Positions 23,811 through 35,903 of a DNA stretch of 64,000 nucleotides are shown here, in pieces. The first letter of the stretch is position 1; each line of letters opens with the position of its first letter. This DNA is from Volvariella volvacea V23 (Eukaryota; Basidiomycota; Agaricomycetes; Agaricales; Pluteaceae). Below the pieces are notes generated by a model. It worked only from the letters and a program-made list of their open reading frames with translations, searched no databases and was not told the origin of the DNA. Position numbers and translations under genes: made by a program. The stretch is taken from positions 1,501,132 to 1,565,131 of the forward strand of contig KB722738.1 in assembly GCA_000349905.1 (NCBI GenBank). The letters run 5' to 3'.

Positions 23811-25571
23811 TCATTTCGATAGGAATTCACGCAGCACCTTAATTTGTCTGTCCACCATGGCCCGACTGGGCCCCCCGATTGATTGTCTGCGCTCCACGCT
23901 TGCCTCGAAGTCAAACACATTTTTAACGTCTTCCTCGAATTTGTCACTGAGTTGCTTAAAGTCCCCCAGCGTCAAGTCGTTCAGCTGGCATTTCCTGGAC
24001 TCTGCGAGAGCCACCGCCCGTCCAGATATGTGATGGGTCTCTCGGAAGGGTATCTAGACATTTGCATCAGTGACCTGACAGAAGTCACAAATTGCGCGAC
24101 CCGTGCTTACCCCTTTGCGAACGAGGTAGTCGGCCAAGTCCGTTGCAAGCGTATCCATAGTTAGTGCCTGACGCATTTTATCTGCATGGACCTATATACT
24201 TTATGAGCAGAGGAAGTGAAGAGTAGTGGATACCAAACTCACGTCAAGAGTTGCAATGACACCTTCAGCTATTTTCAATGAGGCAGAAACATTGTCAACA
24301 GCATCGAAAAGTGGTTCTTTATCTTCTTGAAGGTCTTTATTATAGGTTGAAGGCAGCCCCTTCAAGGTCATCAAAAATCCTGCCATCTAAGTGTGCTCAG
24401 TTAGTACCAAAGTGCAAGTATATTTCGAGCATCGTACATTTCCAAATATGCGACCTGACTTTCCTCGAAGAAGCTCCAGAGAGTCGGGATTCTTCTTCTG
24501 AGGCATCATGCTCGATCCCGTGCTAAGAAGCTGCATAAAGACACCGCGTTGCACATCAGGAATGACCCCATACCTGTATGCATCACTCAATGTGATGAAA
24601 CCAAACTCAGCAGTCGAGTACACGATCAAGTCCTCTGACATCCGAGAGATATGGGTCATGGTCAAACTGGCCCACATCAAAAACTCGACGATAAAATCAC
24701 GATCTCCCACACCCCACAGACTGTTCTCCGCAAGTGATTGGAATCCAAGCTCCTTGCGGAGGAACTCTCGATCAACGACGAATGGATTTCCGGCCAGTGC
24801 GCCAGAGCCAAGAGGTAGCACCGAGATTCGTGGGATGAGTTCCTGCAATCGCTCGAGATCGTAACGGAAGGAGAATGCATGTGATAGCAAGAGATGTGAC
24901 CACCGGATTGGCTGCCCTCGCTACAGGAAAGGAATTGAATATGATTACCAGTGCATGAATGGCAAGGACAAACCTGTAAATGGGTGTAACCTGGGAGGAT
25001 CGCATCCTTCTCTTGCTCAGCTCTGTTAACCATCACTCGGATAAGATCCCTGACACCCTGTTCAATATCCTTAACCTCTTCGAGCAGCCACAGTCGCATG
25101 TCAGTGGCAACTTGATCATTGCGAGAACGTCCAGTATGGAGTTTTCCACCTAGAGGCCCGATCAGCTCAACAAGGCGGCGCTCGTTGGCTGTATGGATAT
25201 CCTCATCATCAGGCGCGACTTGGAACTGTGGAATCAAAATTACTGATGGACACGCTTAGGAGTGATAATAATACCCACTTGGCCAGACTCCCACTCCTTT
25301 CCAACAGCTTCTAAACCTCTGACAATGCTTTCTTCCTCTTCTTTGGTCAGGATCCCGACCAGCGTCAGACTTTTGGCATATGCAATGGATCCTCTAATAT
25401 CCGCTGCATGCATGCGTTGATCATATTTCAGGGATTGATTAAACGCATGCATTCTACATTGTTTTCAGCAAGATCGATGATTGCGAACGGTGAAGGTGTA
25501 TCGTACAATGGGTCCGTCTTCCCAGTGAAACGCCCTCCCCATAATTTTTGCTTTGTTGGACCGTCAGACAT
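23811..25571 (-). CDS. argininosuccinate lyase
   Basis: Cleaves argininosuccinate to arginine and fumarate, the last step of arginine synthesis. The start at 25571 ([20 protein letters not shown]) is followed after an intron by [20 protein letters not shown]. Further family motifs are [36 protein letters not shown] (substrate binding), [20 protein letters not shown], and the fumarase/lyase signature [19 protein letters not shown] with the mobile catalytic Ser loop. The C-terminal domain includes [17 protein letters not shown] and [14 protein letters not shown]. All key catalytic segments are present, so it should be active. About seven short introns. It is likely cytosolic, with no targeting leader. 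Confidence 0.93.
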
Positions 25572-25803
25572 GGTCAAGTGCGTCTACTGTGGTGTTGGGG
25601 ATCTAACAGAGGGGCGTGGAAAATTGCGTCTGACTCGGTTTTTTATAAAACCCCAAAAATACTGTCCACGAAAAGAGTAGGTAGCATACATACAAACTCG
25701 AGTATCTTCCATCAATGTGGCGGGACTTAGTTCAACTGAAAATTTAGACCCGACTTTCATAAGCCCAAGTATGTATACACATTATATTATTTATACTATA
25801 TAT

Positions 25804-27567
25804 CTACAGAAGTCCTCGCCAACGACGGTACAAGATACAACTAACGCAAAACGCTATTATCGAAGTCCCACAACTTATCCAAAAAGACACCCGCCAACAT
25901 CCTGTACCACGGCACAGTCCATCCTGCGCATGTGCAGCAGCAACGAACGCATACAAATAAGAGAACAACGGTGTGCCAATGAAAGGCGCGTACGTGACGA
26001 TGCCAAAGTTCCGTCCGAGGTCCGCTGCTCCCCAAACAGCAGATACAATGCTAGGCCTAAAACAACTTGGTCAGCTGCCCTCTTGTCAGGCTACGATAAA
26101 CTTACAATACCGCAAACGTAGCACCATATGTAGCACCAATTCCCACACTGCAACGATGTTGGATCAGTGAATACGAAAAAGAATGACGGTTTTACCTGAG
26201 AAACCAAGCATCAGATTGGTTGTAAGCGGCTACTTCCATCCAAGTAAACGCAAACGCGACAAGCAGAGCAGTTACTGATAGGAACGCCGTCCTGCCAAAT
26301 CGGCGTGAAGCTCGAGGGGAAATTATGACAGGGCATAGGAAATCCGCAAGGGGGCCCACAACGACTCGCGATAAAGTGTTGGATAGCGAAATCAATCGAA
26401 CTTGTTTTGCAATGGCCTCAGGCTGATCCGATCTACCCCTGCTACCGTATAAATGCGGGGATCTTGGGTCCAACGACAACACAATCGTTCCCATGTTGCC
26501 CATAACCATTTCACACTAACGATATGCTTAAGCAAGGCAGCGAAGACATGACTGAAACTTACGGCACCAAATACGAGTAGGCAGTATAAACCAAGAAGCC
26601 AGAAATTGGGATCTTGGAGTAAGCTGATGGTTGATTGTCCATTCAATTCCAGAAGTGAATCTGCACCTTCAGAGCCAGGTGATGTGGGTATCGGTTTTGG
26701 TGGGAGCAGTGTTGACTGCTCAGTTGGTTCTGCATTCTCTTGCTGACTTTCCACAACCACAGTATCGTGTTTGGGAACATGCCTTAGAGCAATGGATGCC
26801 AAGATATGAATAGAGGTGGTGTAAATGGCTAGGAATTCCATGAAGGAAACAATGTTAAGAAGCCCCGTCTCGGGATCAACGAATTTAGATGCAGCAATTG
26901 TTGTTAAAAGCAAGGGAGAAAGGCCAAACAGCGCCATGCTGGTCCCAGAAGCGATTCCAGGGTACAAAGGGAAGGTCTTGGTGGCCGCAAACACCGCTGA
27001 GAAGTACCTGGGGGGCAAATGAGGTGAGGTACAGGCCATAATCGGAAGACAGACTTACGAGAATACTGTTCCAAGACCAGAGAGGAGGAATAACGCAACC
27101 AAATTGCGAAACAGAGAGGCGGAGGTCTGGGGCGTTTGGACGGTGGTGCCATTCGTCACTTCAGCCGCAAAGAAGTGAAATGACAGCCCAAAGAGAGCAG
27201 CAGCGACAAGAGAACATGAAGCCGGCCCATACTTGTCAAATAACTTTCCAACAAATGCTGAAAATGGATATTGACCAATCATCCCACTAGCCACTGTTAG
27301 CACCCTTGAACCGTATGAGATGTAGGCAAGGCGTACGCGAGGACAATGGTGGTTAGTTGGGGCTGCGATAGCTTGAGAAGCGAGGCCAAAGCAGGGGATA
27401 AGAGAGGGAATATGAAGATCCCTCCTGCAGATAAGCTGGTATGCGAACGATGAGCGAAAGTGGGCACGATACATCAACAAGATGGCTCACGCATTGGCAG
27501 CGATCGCGAGACATATGGCGACACGACCCATGAGGCTGGGTCCAGAGTCAAAATGAGACCCCGACAT
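25804..27567 (-). CDS. major facilitator superfamily transporter, Mch1-like
   Basis: A multi-pass membrane protein. The start at 27567 gives MSGSHFDSGPSLMGRVAICL. Following segments include VASGMIGQYPFSAFVGKLFD with KYGPASC, the family-typical G-x-x-x-D-x-x-G loop between helices 2 and 3. Then come LVALFLLSGLGTVFS, YFSAVFAATKTFPLYPGIAS, and the central loop VPKHDTVVVESQQENAEPTE. Later segments are PNFWLLGLYCLLVFGAVSF, SNTLSRVVVGPLADFL, and a terminal region with SYLYAFVAAAHAQ ending in YRRWRGLL. The combination matches the monocarboxylate-permease-like subgroup containing yeast Mch1, a vacuolar-membrane protein of unknown substrate. Substrate and location here cannot be read from sequence. 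Its 5' region faces the four-helix gene at 28091. Confidence 0.78.
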
Positions 27568-28090
27568 GTTGAGATCCTGGTGGTAGAAGGCAGGTTGGGG
27601 TAAATGAGCCCTGATGAGCTCCGTTCCCAGTTGGCATCCAGGCAGCGGCCTTTACCGCTCCGAAATGGGTGGTTTCGCTGGGGTAACCGCATGTGACAGC
27701 CTTGTGACAATGACTCCGCTTGGAATAATGGTTCACGGCTTCGACAATGAATCCAGGGAAGTCTTCACGTACAACTGCTATTGTGCCTTTCAACCGTTGT
27801 TCTTCATATTGACACACATGCACTTATATATCATGCCCTGCGCTGCACACGGGGCTCAAGGCTTTGGCCCCCCGCCTCCTCGCAACCAATTCTTGCAGTC
27901 TCTGGAAGACCGCTCGTCTCATTCTTTCCAGTTTTCTCTATTTCTACGATAATATTAATACAGTATAATGGAGATGTCACCGACTTTTCTCAAACTCAGG
28001 ACTATAGCTTTTTGTGAGCACATTTCCTCACTTCAGACTCTGCACTCTCTGACAGTATCCACCAGCACTCATTGTATCATTTAGCTTTGC
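27568..28090. promoter_or_regulatory. divergent intergenic region
   Basis: About 520 bases between two divergent starts (transporter on minus, four-helix protein on plus). A pyrimidine-rich stretch precedes the plus-strand gene (28015-28090). No element could be named. Confidence 0.4.
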
Positions 28091-29018
28091 ATGGACTGTA
28101 TTGTTATGTGTCATGATCTCCTTCAGATGGGAGGTGTTAGATCTCGCAGAACGTTTGTTGGGGCATTATCTTCAGTTATTTAATCACTTACCCAGTCCGT
28201 CCTAGGATCATTTTTGGCCGTCATGTTGATTGAGCATATAATGACTGTAATTATCCTACTCATTCTGTAAGTGCAGACCCGAATGGACTATAGTGTGATA
28301 GGATGGGAGTACTCAAGGTGCCCCCAGCATTATAGTGGAGTTTAGGCCTTGGCTGGATGCTGCACGTTTCTTCCTGCTCCTCGTTATACACATAGGTGAG
28401 TAGAAGTGCAGGGACATCTGGCCCCAGCTCATGAACGCCCTGGACTATTGTTATACCCAGGGATATCCTCAGCATTTGCCTATTGGCATGGCAATTTCAG
28501 GTGTCCCCATCAGAGTGCGTTCATCTGACATTGGTGGTGAACAGCAGATTGAGCGCCTCGTTCTAGCTCCAGACGAAGAAGGCATCTGCAAACTGCTAAA
28601 TTTGTCCATTCTACTGGCAAGCTGGATAATACCGATCCTCCGTAAGTTCTCCTCGCGCTGCATTGCATGTCGCCGGGTGCTTAGGCGTCGTGTTTAAGTT
28701 ATCCTGTACACGGGCGGCCTGATTCTTATGCTTTATCGACGGCGTATACGAAAGGGAAACACTCAGCAGGATCCTGAGAGCACCATAGCATCTGCAGTTC
28801 TATCACCTCGCTCAGCTTACATCCCGTCTGGTTTTGTGGATAGCCCAGCATCCCTGACTTTCCCCATCAGGGTACATGCAAATCCACATAGCTTAAGGGC
28901 ACTGTCAATGAACAGCATGCCACGGACACCTATATCTGCTTCCGATGATTATGGCAAGAGAGCAAGCACACGCACAAGTAGGCGATTGTCAAAACCTGTC
29001 CCATTTGACTCACGATAA
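28091..29018 (+). CDS. four-helix (MARVEL-like) membrane protein, copy D
   Basis: Spliced from about six exons in phase. The start MDCIVMCHDLLQMG (28091) runs into GSFLAVMLIEHIMTVIILLI. Helix 2 follows at VEFRPWLDAARFFLLLVIHI, then GISSAFAYWHGNFRCPHQT, then EGICKLLNLSILLASWIIPI, and the last helix LILYTGGLILMLYRRRIRK. A tail of about 85 residues rich in Ser, Pro and Arg ends at 29018. It matches copy A (1611-2958) segment by segment: FRPWLDAARFF against FSHWLDAARIS, with two cysteines in the same loop (FRCP and GICK against LPCE and MACD) and introns at equivalent places. The shared intron positions indicate gene duplication. No function can be stated beyond a tetraspan membrane protein with a cytoplasmic basic tail. 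The first exon is the least certain. Confidence 0.6.
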
Positions 29019-29331
29019 TGATAATGTATAATGAATTGCTTATGATAACCCGCCTGGTCTATATTTGTGTGAAACCGTTTCAGTGGCACGTACCGCTAGC
29101 CACGGGTTGCCTTCACCGCTGGTGGCGATTTGCATGCGAACAGTAGGTCAGAAGTGGCCTTGCGGTGTGGTAAGTTCTCACGGATCCCAAAAGGATCAGA
29201 GTTGTGTAGTAGAAACTCTTGGCTTGCGTTTAATTGCTAGGACGCAGAACGTCTGTTACTCTCAAGTACCACCCCTCCCCACCCATATAGACTAGAACCG
29301 GGGTGCAGCAGTTCTGCCCCTGTCGTCCAGT
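29019..29331. promoter_or_regulatory. intergenic region upstream of the IST1-TBC gene
   Basis: About 310 bases between two plus-strand genes. It must carry the 3' end of copy D and the promoter of the next gene. No coding signal was found. Confidence 0.35.
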
Positions 29332-32300
29332 ATGGCCACAAAATGGGAGCCATCCGCGTTCAAGGTACGGTTCGTTGCCAAGCGCCTGACTTCACTATAC
29401 CTCCAAGTTTAATAGGCCCAGCTACGTCTAACGAGTCAACGACTCGGCCAGCTGCAAGAACGCATGGACTCGAAAAGTACCATTACTAGAAAAGACATCG
29501 CTACGCTTCTGCAAGAAGATAACGTTGCTCTTGCTCGCGTCAAGGCTGGGAACTTAATACAAGAGGATGTAATGAGTGATTTGTTGGAGGTATTGGAGAT
29601 GCACACCGGGGTTATATTGGAGCACTTGTCGGAAATTGACCAAAAGTATGTGGTGTGTCATTCCCTCCGTGCACTTCCGCTCAATTGTCTCGTAGTGTAG
29701 CACCGAGCCCAGTGATGGTGGAAGCAATTTCAAGCGTCATCTACGCTGCACCCATGACGGATTCAAAAGGTAGAGCAAAAATCAGAAATTTCTTAGGTGG
29801 CTCATTGGTAAAAAAAAAAAAAAAAAAAACTACACAGATCTAAACCTCGTTCGCGACATCCTTATTCAGCGTCTCGGTCCAGATTTCGCCCACGCTGCCA
29901 TTGGGAATCGTGATAGTCATGTCTCCTCAAAAGTAGTGAAGGCGCTTGCTGCACCACCTCCCTCTGCTGCCAAGCTCGATACCTATCTGCAAGATATTGC
30001 AACATCATATGGTGTGCATTGGAAGCCAGAGCCTCAGAGACAAGATATGTTGGTATCCTCCAGCAAGCTCATTATGCAGATGGCTTATCCGCTACCAGAT
30101 TGAATACGCTTTCTGAGATCCTTGCTCCGGAAGCATCGCCTGTCGTTGACCTCCCACGTCTGCGTAAATTGTGCTCCCAAGGCATCCCTGACGAGCCCAA
30201 GTGGTTGCGTCCGCGAATATGGAAGTAAGTGCGTGTTATACATTACATCAAAGGTTTTACTCAAGGATCATTAGATTATTCCTCGGATTGCTTCCTGCAG
30301 TCAAGGCGTCTTGGAAGTCAGAGATTGGAAAGCAACGCGAAAGCTATTACGTTTGTACACGGCTCTCTCGATTAAATCGCGTTTCTGATTTCGTGTGTGT
30401 AGGACTTGATTCGACGTCTCTTACCCCCGCTTGGGCTTCTTCCGCCGCCCAATGAGCCACCACACTCCCAGGATAAGCTCCTGCTCGACGTTTCGGCGCA
30501 ACTAGCACGGATTCCCCCTAGCCTTTTCGATGGCCTTGAGGCGGCATTGGAAATAACGATTCCTGGTCCTTTGCACGAGTCCGCCCCTTCCGAAATAAAA
30601 ATTTCATGTGCTGGATCACTAGACGTACGGCTGGAGACGCTTCGCACATCTCGCCAATCAGACAGCAAAGCGACCCCAGCGATTCGATTGGAGATGGATG
30701 AAAGCACTCCTGGAATATCATTATCATCACCCACGAGCGACTCTAGTCCGACTCTACACAAACCCAAGACTTTACTTCCATCTAGGGCATATCATCTGGG
30801 AAATGCCCATCCACAACATCTTTCTGCACTTCTTCGATTGCTATATTTACACGCCTCGATAAACCCCGGAAATCTATCACCGCATATACCATCGCTACTA
30901 ATTCCCTTATATACTGTTGTCATTCAGGAGGTGGAGCCAGAAAGTCTTGCACATACCGAAGCTGATGCATTTTGGTTATTTGAGACAGTAGTCGGAGAGT
31001 TTTCTGAACTCGAGGATGAGGAAGGTGGCAGCATCTGGGTGAAACGGCTGAGCCAACGACTTCAATGGGCGGATAATGATCTATGGGATAGTCTGGTAAG
31101 TTTTGTGATGCCCCCATCTTGGGTTCGCTGGTTGAGTTATTTCAGAACATTAGAGGATTGGATCCTGCTCTACCCCATTACTCTTAGTAAGGCTACTCTC
31201 TGTTCTGCAGAACACGGGCTTACCAGAATCTAGTCGATGGCTTGCCCCATTGCTGTCTCACACAATACCACTGTCATCTGCCATACTTGTCTGGGATGTT
31301 TTGTTCGCTCAAAAACCACGAGAACGAGACCAAAACCACAAATTAGAATACCTTATCGACGTTTGTACTGCTATGTTGCTTCGGGCAAAGGTTCCTTTGC
31401 AACGGTATGCGACTACTCGGCTAGTCAAGTTTGAAACTGACTCACTTAACAACAGACTTGGAAAGGGCGGCCGAAAATCTCCAAGCTTATGGGCAGATGA
31501 GGCTGAGAGTTTACCTCCACCATCGCCATTACGATCCTGGGAAATGGGAGATGCGTTTTTGGAAGGAACAACTTTGTTGCAATTGTATCCTTTAGAAGCA
31601 ACGGGCGGCATTGAAAGGATACTTCAGACTGCAAATGACTTAGCTCATCGCCGCGAGGAAGAAGCCAAAAACGCACCAGCGCAAAAGATGACTCTTGGAG
31701 AGCGCCTCAGAGTTTCCATGTGGAAGGGGTTCACGAATCAGGTAGCATCCCCAACGGGGTCTCCTGAGGAATCTGAGAGTTCTAGCGAGGAAGATGACTG
31801 GAAGGATGACGGAGATGATACAGAAACACCAGCTACGGCAGCCTCTACATCCAATGGGCCTGGAATAGGTTCCCGGCTCGCTACAACAGTCTGGAGGGGA
31901 ATCACTAACCAAAGCTCCATGGACGCACCACCGTCACCTATGTATCCATCTTCACCTGTAGCCCCAGCGGCTCCTCCTCCTCCCTCAATTGCACCCCGTG
32001 CCGCAGAAGACGTGACGCCGCCTTCGTCTGGCCAAGCATCCAGTTTCTGGAGCTATGCAGAAAAGCTCCGGGACTCTGATACTGCTGCCCAACTAGCCAA
32101 AGTGAGCACTAATTGGCGAGCAAGAACCCTTTTGGGCGCATGGGGTGCCAAAGCCCGTGACACTTCAGAATCTCTTCCTGTCGAAGATCCAACCGTGCAA
32201 GGACATAAAGGGACACTTAGCGACTCGTATAACGTTTCAACACCACCAAGGCAAACCGAGCGTCGTACCTCATTGCCAGGCTTTAGATATCCTGACGGCT

Positions 32301-33550
32301 ATACCCCACCGCCCAGGCCGGCCTACTTCCGTCCGCCTAGGGATAGTTGGCTACCTGCTGAACCGCCTTCATTGAGCGCATCTCCAGTTCTCCAACATGG
32401 TTTAGAATCTCCAGAAGGTCAAGGCCTGATCAGCAAGGCGAAGAATTTGTCCTGGTCCTCTTTGACGGGATCAACAGCGCAACCAGAGGCAAATCACCCA
32501 AGTCCTAAATCTGCTCCGAGGCCCCTGCTCCTTGGATCGACTCCAGTGGTAGGCTTGAGTCGAACAGATAGCATTTCGAGATCAGCAAATAGCACACCAA
32601 CGCTTGATAATCACCAATGGGCGGAAATTATGGATGCTAAGAGAAAAGCTTTACACCGAGGTTCTCAGTCCTCTATCTCCTCGCTCTCTCCTTCAGATGC
32701 TTTGAACAGGTTGCGGTATGATGTGGAGTCAGACACAACATCTCGAAAGGTTCCTCTGAATCGCCGCTCCATCTCTCCCATGGCACCTCCCTCGAGGATT
32801 TTGGGCCAAAGGCTCTCAGGATACTCTTCACCTGCATCATCTGATCACGGTAGCACCGCTGGTCCTCAACGACAAAATTCAAGGTCTCAAATGGGTTGGG
32901 GACAAGTAAACCTGCCCGACTCTCCACCTGCGGCTTCATCAGGTCCGAATACACCACATATTTCGTCGCCGAATTCTGGTCCCATTAGGATAACAGATGC
33001 CGAACCTCATCGAGGCTCAGTAGTTTTGAATGACCTCGAGCCTATACCACTGGAACCACTGCCGCCTAAACCAAGACTGACAAGGAAAAAGACACCACCA
33101 ACAGCTCAGTTCCGAGAGCCTGACTCGGAGGACTCTTCGGCAATAGAAGTTCAGGGACTACGAAGGGTTCGTTCCAAGAAATATCCTCCCCGCCTCGCCA
33201 ACCTTCACATTCAAGACATGCCACGATCAATGAAAACCATCGTGGAACAGAAGTCAAGCCCCAACTCATTGGCTGTTGAATGGCCACACGAGGATTTAGA
33301 CTCCCTTTCAACTCCGAGAGCGTCGCAATTCGATGGAAACGATACAGCAAAAGCAGTTTCGCCCAAATCACCTCGGAGAATAAGGAAGACTTCGATGGAG
33401 TCGAGAAAAGTTTCAGGAGGTAGCAGAGTGAGGAAGGTATCTTCCACAAAAGTCAGGGAAAGTAGTGCTGATGAGGGAGACGACGAAGGCTATGATGATC
33501 TATTGAGTGCTTATGAGAGTGAGGATGCGCCCACGTCTTTCTTACGCTAA
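29332..33550 (+). CDS. IST1-domain and TBC (RabGAP-like) domain protein, fused or two overlapping genes
   Basis: Residues from 29332 on (MATKWEPSAFK, then AQLRLTSQRLGQLQERMDS, DIATLLQEDNVALARVKAGN, VLEMHTGVILEHLSEIDQK, LVRDILIQRLGPDFAHAAIG) form an IST1 domain, the ESCRT-III-related regulator of Vps4. From about 30080 a TBC domain resembling TBC1D13 follows (LRKLCSQGIPDEPKWLRPRI, KLFLGLLPAVKASWKSEIGK, LAHTEADAFWLFETVVGEF, IPLSSAILVWDVLFAQKP). A tail of about 600 residues is disordered and Ser/Pro-rich, with two related short motifs, MWKGFTNQ and VWRGITNQ. No ATG opens the TBC frame, but an intron at 30012-30079 joins IST1 to TBC in phase (SYG becomes SYDGLSATRLNT). Unspliced, IST1 ends at a TGA at 30101. 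The YxQ Gln finger expected of an active RabGAP is not seen. Confidence 0.7.
29810..29829 (+). repeat. 20-base poly(A) tract inside an intron
   Basis: An uninterrupted run of 20 A lies in the intron between the codons for TDSK and LNLVRD of the IST1 region, just upstream of the acceptor ctacacag. It is a homopolymer prone to length variation. There are no target-site duplications or coding remnants that would make it a retroelement tail. Confidence 0.85.
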
Positions 33551-33718
33551 TGATGGGACGACACCACTGGCTTGGTGTCATTGGATAGTACGACTAACGT
33601 TTGTCTTACCATGGACGACTTTGGCTCCTTTGCTTTCTTCTGTAGTTACGATTCTGTTCATGAGCGATTTGATGCACTAATTCACAACTAATACCATACG
33701 TATGCAGTGATATCACGA

Positions 33719-34554
33719 TCACGGCTCATTTTGACTATGTGGTTGAGACTGATTCCCTGGGTCTGCTGGCTCCCATAGCATATCTTGTACGTCATTAAAT
33801 ATTTTTGAGAGTACTAGGTAATGTGGAAGGATATTCTAAGGGGAGTCGGTTTGGTTCAATACAGCCAATGATTGAAGGAGCTGCAGTTACCTCAAACGCA
33901 ACCTCTAAGCGGTACTCTTCTGGAGTATTATTTGGTGGTCCACTGGAACCCCCACTGAGGGATACGGGTTCTAGACTCGCCCGGATAACCACGAGGTAGT
34001 ATCGGACGTTCCATCCACGTAGGCCCTCGTTTATTAAGATATCATGGAGAGACGCAAAGGGGATGAAGCGATGTGACGAGAACCAATGGAAAGGTGGTAA
34101 ACCACGCCTCGTTTGGAGTTGTACGCCATGAGGAGGTATAATAATCAGGGATTCTGCAATGATGGCTCTGGGTGAGCGCGATGGCAGAACCTCATTGTCG
34201 CCTGTGACGCACCGGAGATAACTTGCGTGCACTGTACCCAAATGTAGAGAAGAACGACAATAGCAGTCACTATCAGACCTGCTGAGGTAGCTGTTGCCTG
34301 CGTTGGGAAAAGGTGAGGTGGCGAAATTATAACTGGGGTTACGTGCATACCCTTGGCCAGATGACAGAAAGCAGCAGGACTAGAAACACGTCCATTTTCC
34401 CTATTTCCCTGAAGCCGTGAACAATTCTACCGCTCCCATCTCTTGCTAAATGCCAGTTTTCAACACGAAACTCATGATATCCGGGACATTGATACACGGT
34501 AAACTCTGGATGGGTGGGGAGAGGGCATGAGCGTTGCATGGAGTGAATGACCAA
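33719..34554 (-). CDS. GPI-GlcNAc transferase subunit PIG-H (Gpi15)
   Basis: A subunit of the ER complex that transfers GlcNAc to phosphatidylinositol, the first step of GPI-anchor synthesis. The N-terminus has HPEFTVYQCPGYHEFRVENW and a first membrane segment (MDVFLVLLLSVIW). After an intron a second membrane segment follows (GLIVTAIVVLLYIW). The conserved PIG-H domain reads ESLIIIPPHGVQLQTR, FIPFASLHDILINEGLRGWN and VRYYLVVI. After the last intron come NILPHYLVLSKIFNDVQDML and the end at 33719. The hairpin of two helices followed by the GLRGWNVRYYL motif is diagnostic of the family. The start may be 34554 or the Met six codons later. It converges with the IST1-TBC gene, with about 170 bases between stop codons. 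The cupredoxin protein in this window is a likely GPI client. Confidence 0.87.
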
Positions 34555-34633
34555 ACATTACATCACGAGAATCCATCCATTGGCGGAATGTTTAAAGTGA
34601 TACAATATGATAGCTAGTGTTACAACCATAGTG

Positions 34634-35903
34634 CTATCGCCTCGTTCTGGAGGCTTTTCGTTTCGCCAACTTCCTTTCCATCTCGAATCTAGTCTTTTTC
34701 CTAGCCCGGAGGCCAGTAGACTCATTGTCATCCCCAAACGCATCAGACCTATCACGGACAATCTCCTCTCTGGCTCGACTCCGCCCAAGAACATCTTTCT
34801 TCTTGCCTTTTTGTCGCAGTTCATCATAACCATCTCCTATACCTCCTCCAGGCCCGCGGGCACCGGATGCACGCTCAACACTTCTAAGGACATCGCCGAA
34901 CTCGTCCTCTAGCCCGCCTGCGACCCTGCGTCGAGGATTTGAAGAACCACCGAGACCATCTCCCAAGGCAAGAGCCGCTTCGTCTCTCGCCCTACGCCGA
35001 GCCTCACTCTTCTTCATTACAAGACGGCTGAAGTTTTCTTCTTCATACTCGGTCATACGCTTGAGATGAGCCGCACGAGCGGAGGCCAGTCCCGGAGTAG
35101 CACCAAGACCTGAGGTAGCTTCTTGGTACGGGCGTGAAGGATCCGCTGCAGAGTACGCCAAAGAGGCCAAGGCGGATGGGACTGGTGGACGCTCTTTGCG
35201 GCGCTGCGACTTGGATTTTTCAATATAGGGCACTGGTGCGAGGCGTGGTGGACGGTAAATGTCATCGTCTTCGACAGGACCATCTAATGGTGCTTGGTCT
35301 ACTTCAGCATCGCTGGCATCAGATTCTTGATCACTGTTGCCCATCAAATTTTGGGGATTAGGTCGGAATGCAAGAGGATCTAAATGCCTCGTGGTCAGCT
35401 AAACGCAATGCATTAGCACTAAAGAAGCTGCACCGTTCACGATGTCTTGAGATTTTTCCGGCTCTTCAGCGACTCTGACGAGCTTTTCGATTTGATATCG
35501 CATACGACTCTCAAGTGTTTTAATTTTTTCGAGAACAATACGAGCCTCAACCATTGAATCAACCAGGTCTCCTAGATCTGCACCTCTGCTAGACCGATCG
35601 GAAGAAGAAAAGGGGAGTTCTGGTCGGGTCCTGACGAGAAGGGAGTCGCCAAGGGCACGACGAGAAGAGACGAGTGCCAATGACTGGAGATACGATAGAA
35701 GGACATGATGCTTCAAGGAAAGCAGGGAGATCCCGTCTTTGGATTCCAAGTCAGTCCTGCAAGGTGGTTAGTTGGATGATAAGATCTGGTGCAGAAGCTG
35801 CTGACCTGTCACGGAGCGATTTGATGACCTCCCGGGCAGAGCGCATGCTGGTGGCCATCTCGCCCATCAAAGAGCAGAACTGGGCGTCGGCGTCGTCCTG
35901 CAT
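34634..35903 (-). CDS. U3 snoRNP-associated protein Lcp5 / neuroguidin (Sas10/Utp3/C1D family)
   Basis: A nucleolar factor for small-subunit rRNA processing. The start at 35903 gives MQDDADAQFCSLMGEMATSM followed by the Sas10/Utp3/C1D domain: ISLLSLKHHVLLSYLQSLAL, then LVDSMVEARIVLEKIKTLES and MRYQIEKLVRVA. The C-terminal half has the Lcp5/neuroguidin features IYRPPRLAPVPYIE and YEEENFSRLVMKKSEARRRA. It ends with a basic nuclear-type tail (GLRARKKTRFEMERKLAKRK). Three or four exons. About 80 bases separate its stop codon from the PIG-H start on the same strand. The domain order and the PPRLAPVPY motif make the family call firm. Confidence 0.85.

Noticed and set aside
29810..29829. Poly(A) tract as the 3' tail of a retroelement or processed pseudogene
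   Set aside because: No coding remnant precedes it, no flanking target-site duplication is seen, and it lies inside a normal-looking intron.
34634..35903. Idea that nop2 and the Lcp5-like gene form a ribosome-biogenesis cluster with PIG-H
   Set aside because: nop2 is at the far left edge, 34 kb away, and the genes between are unrelated. Co-occurrence of housekeeping genes in a compact genome is sufficient explanation.
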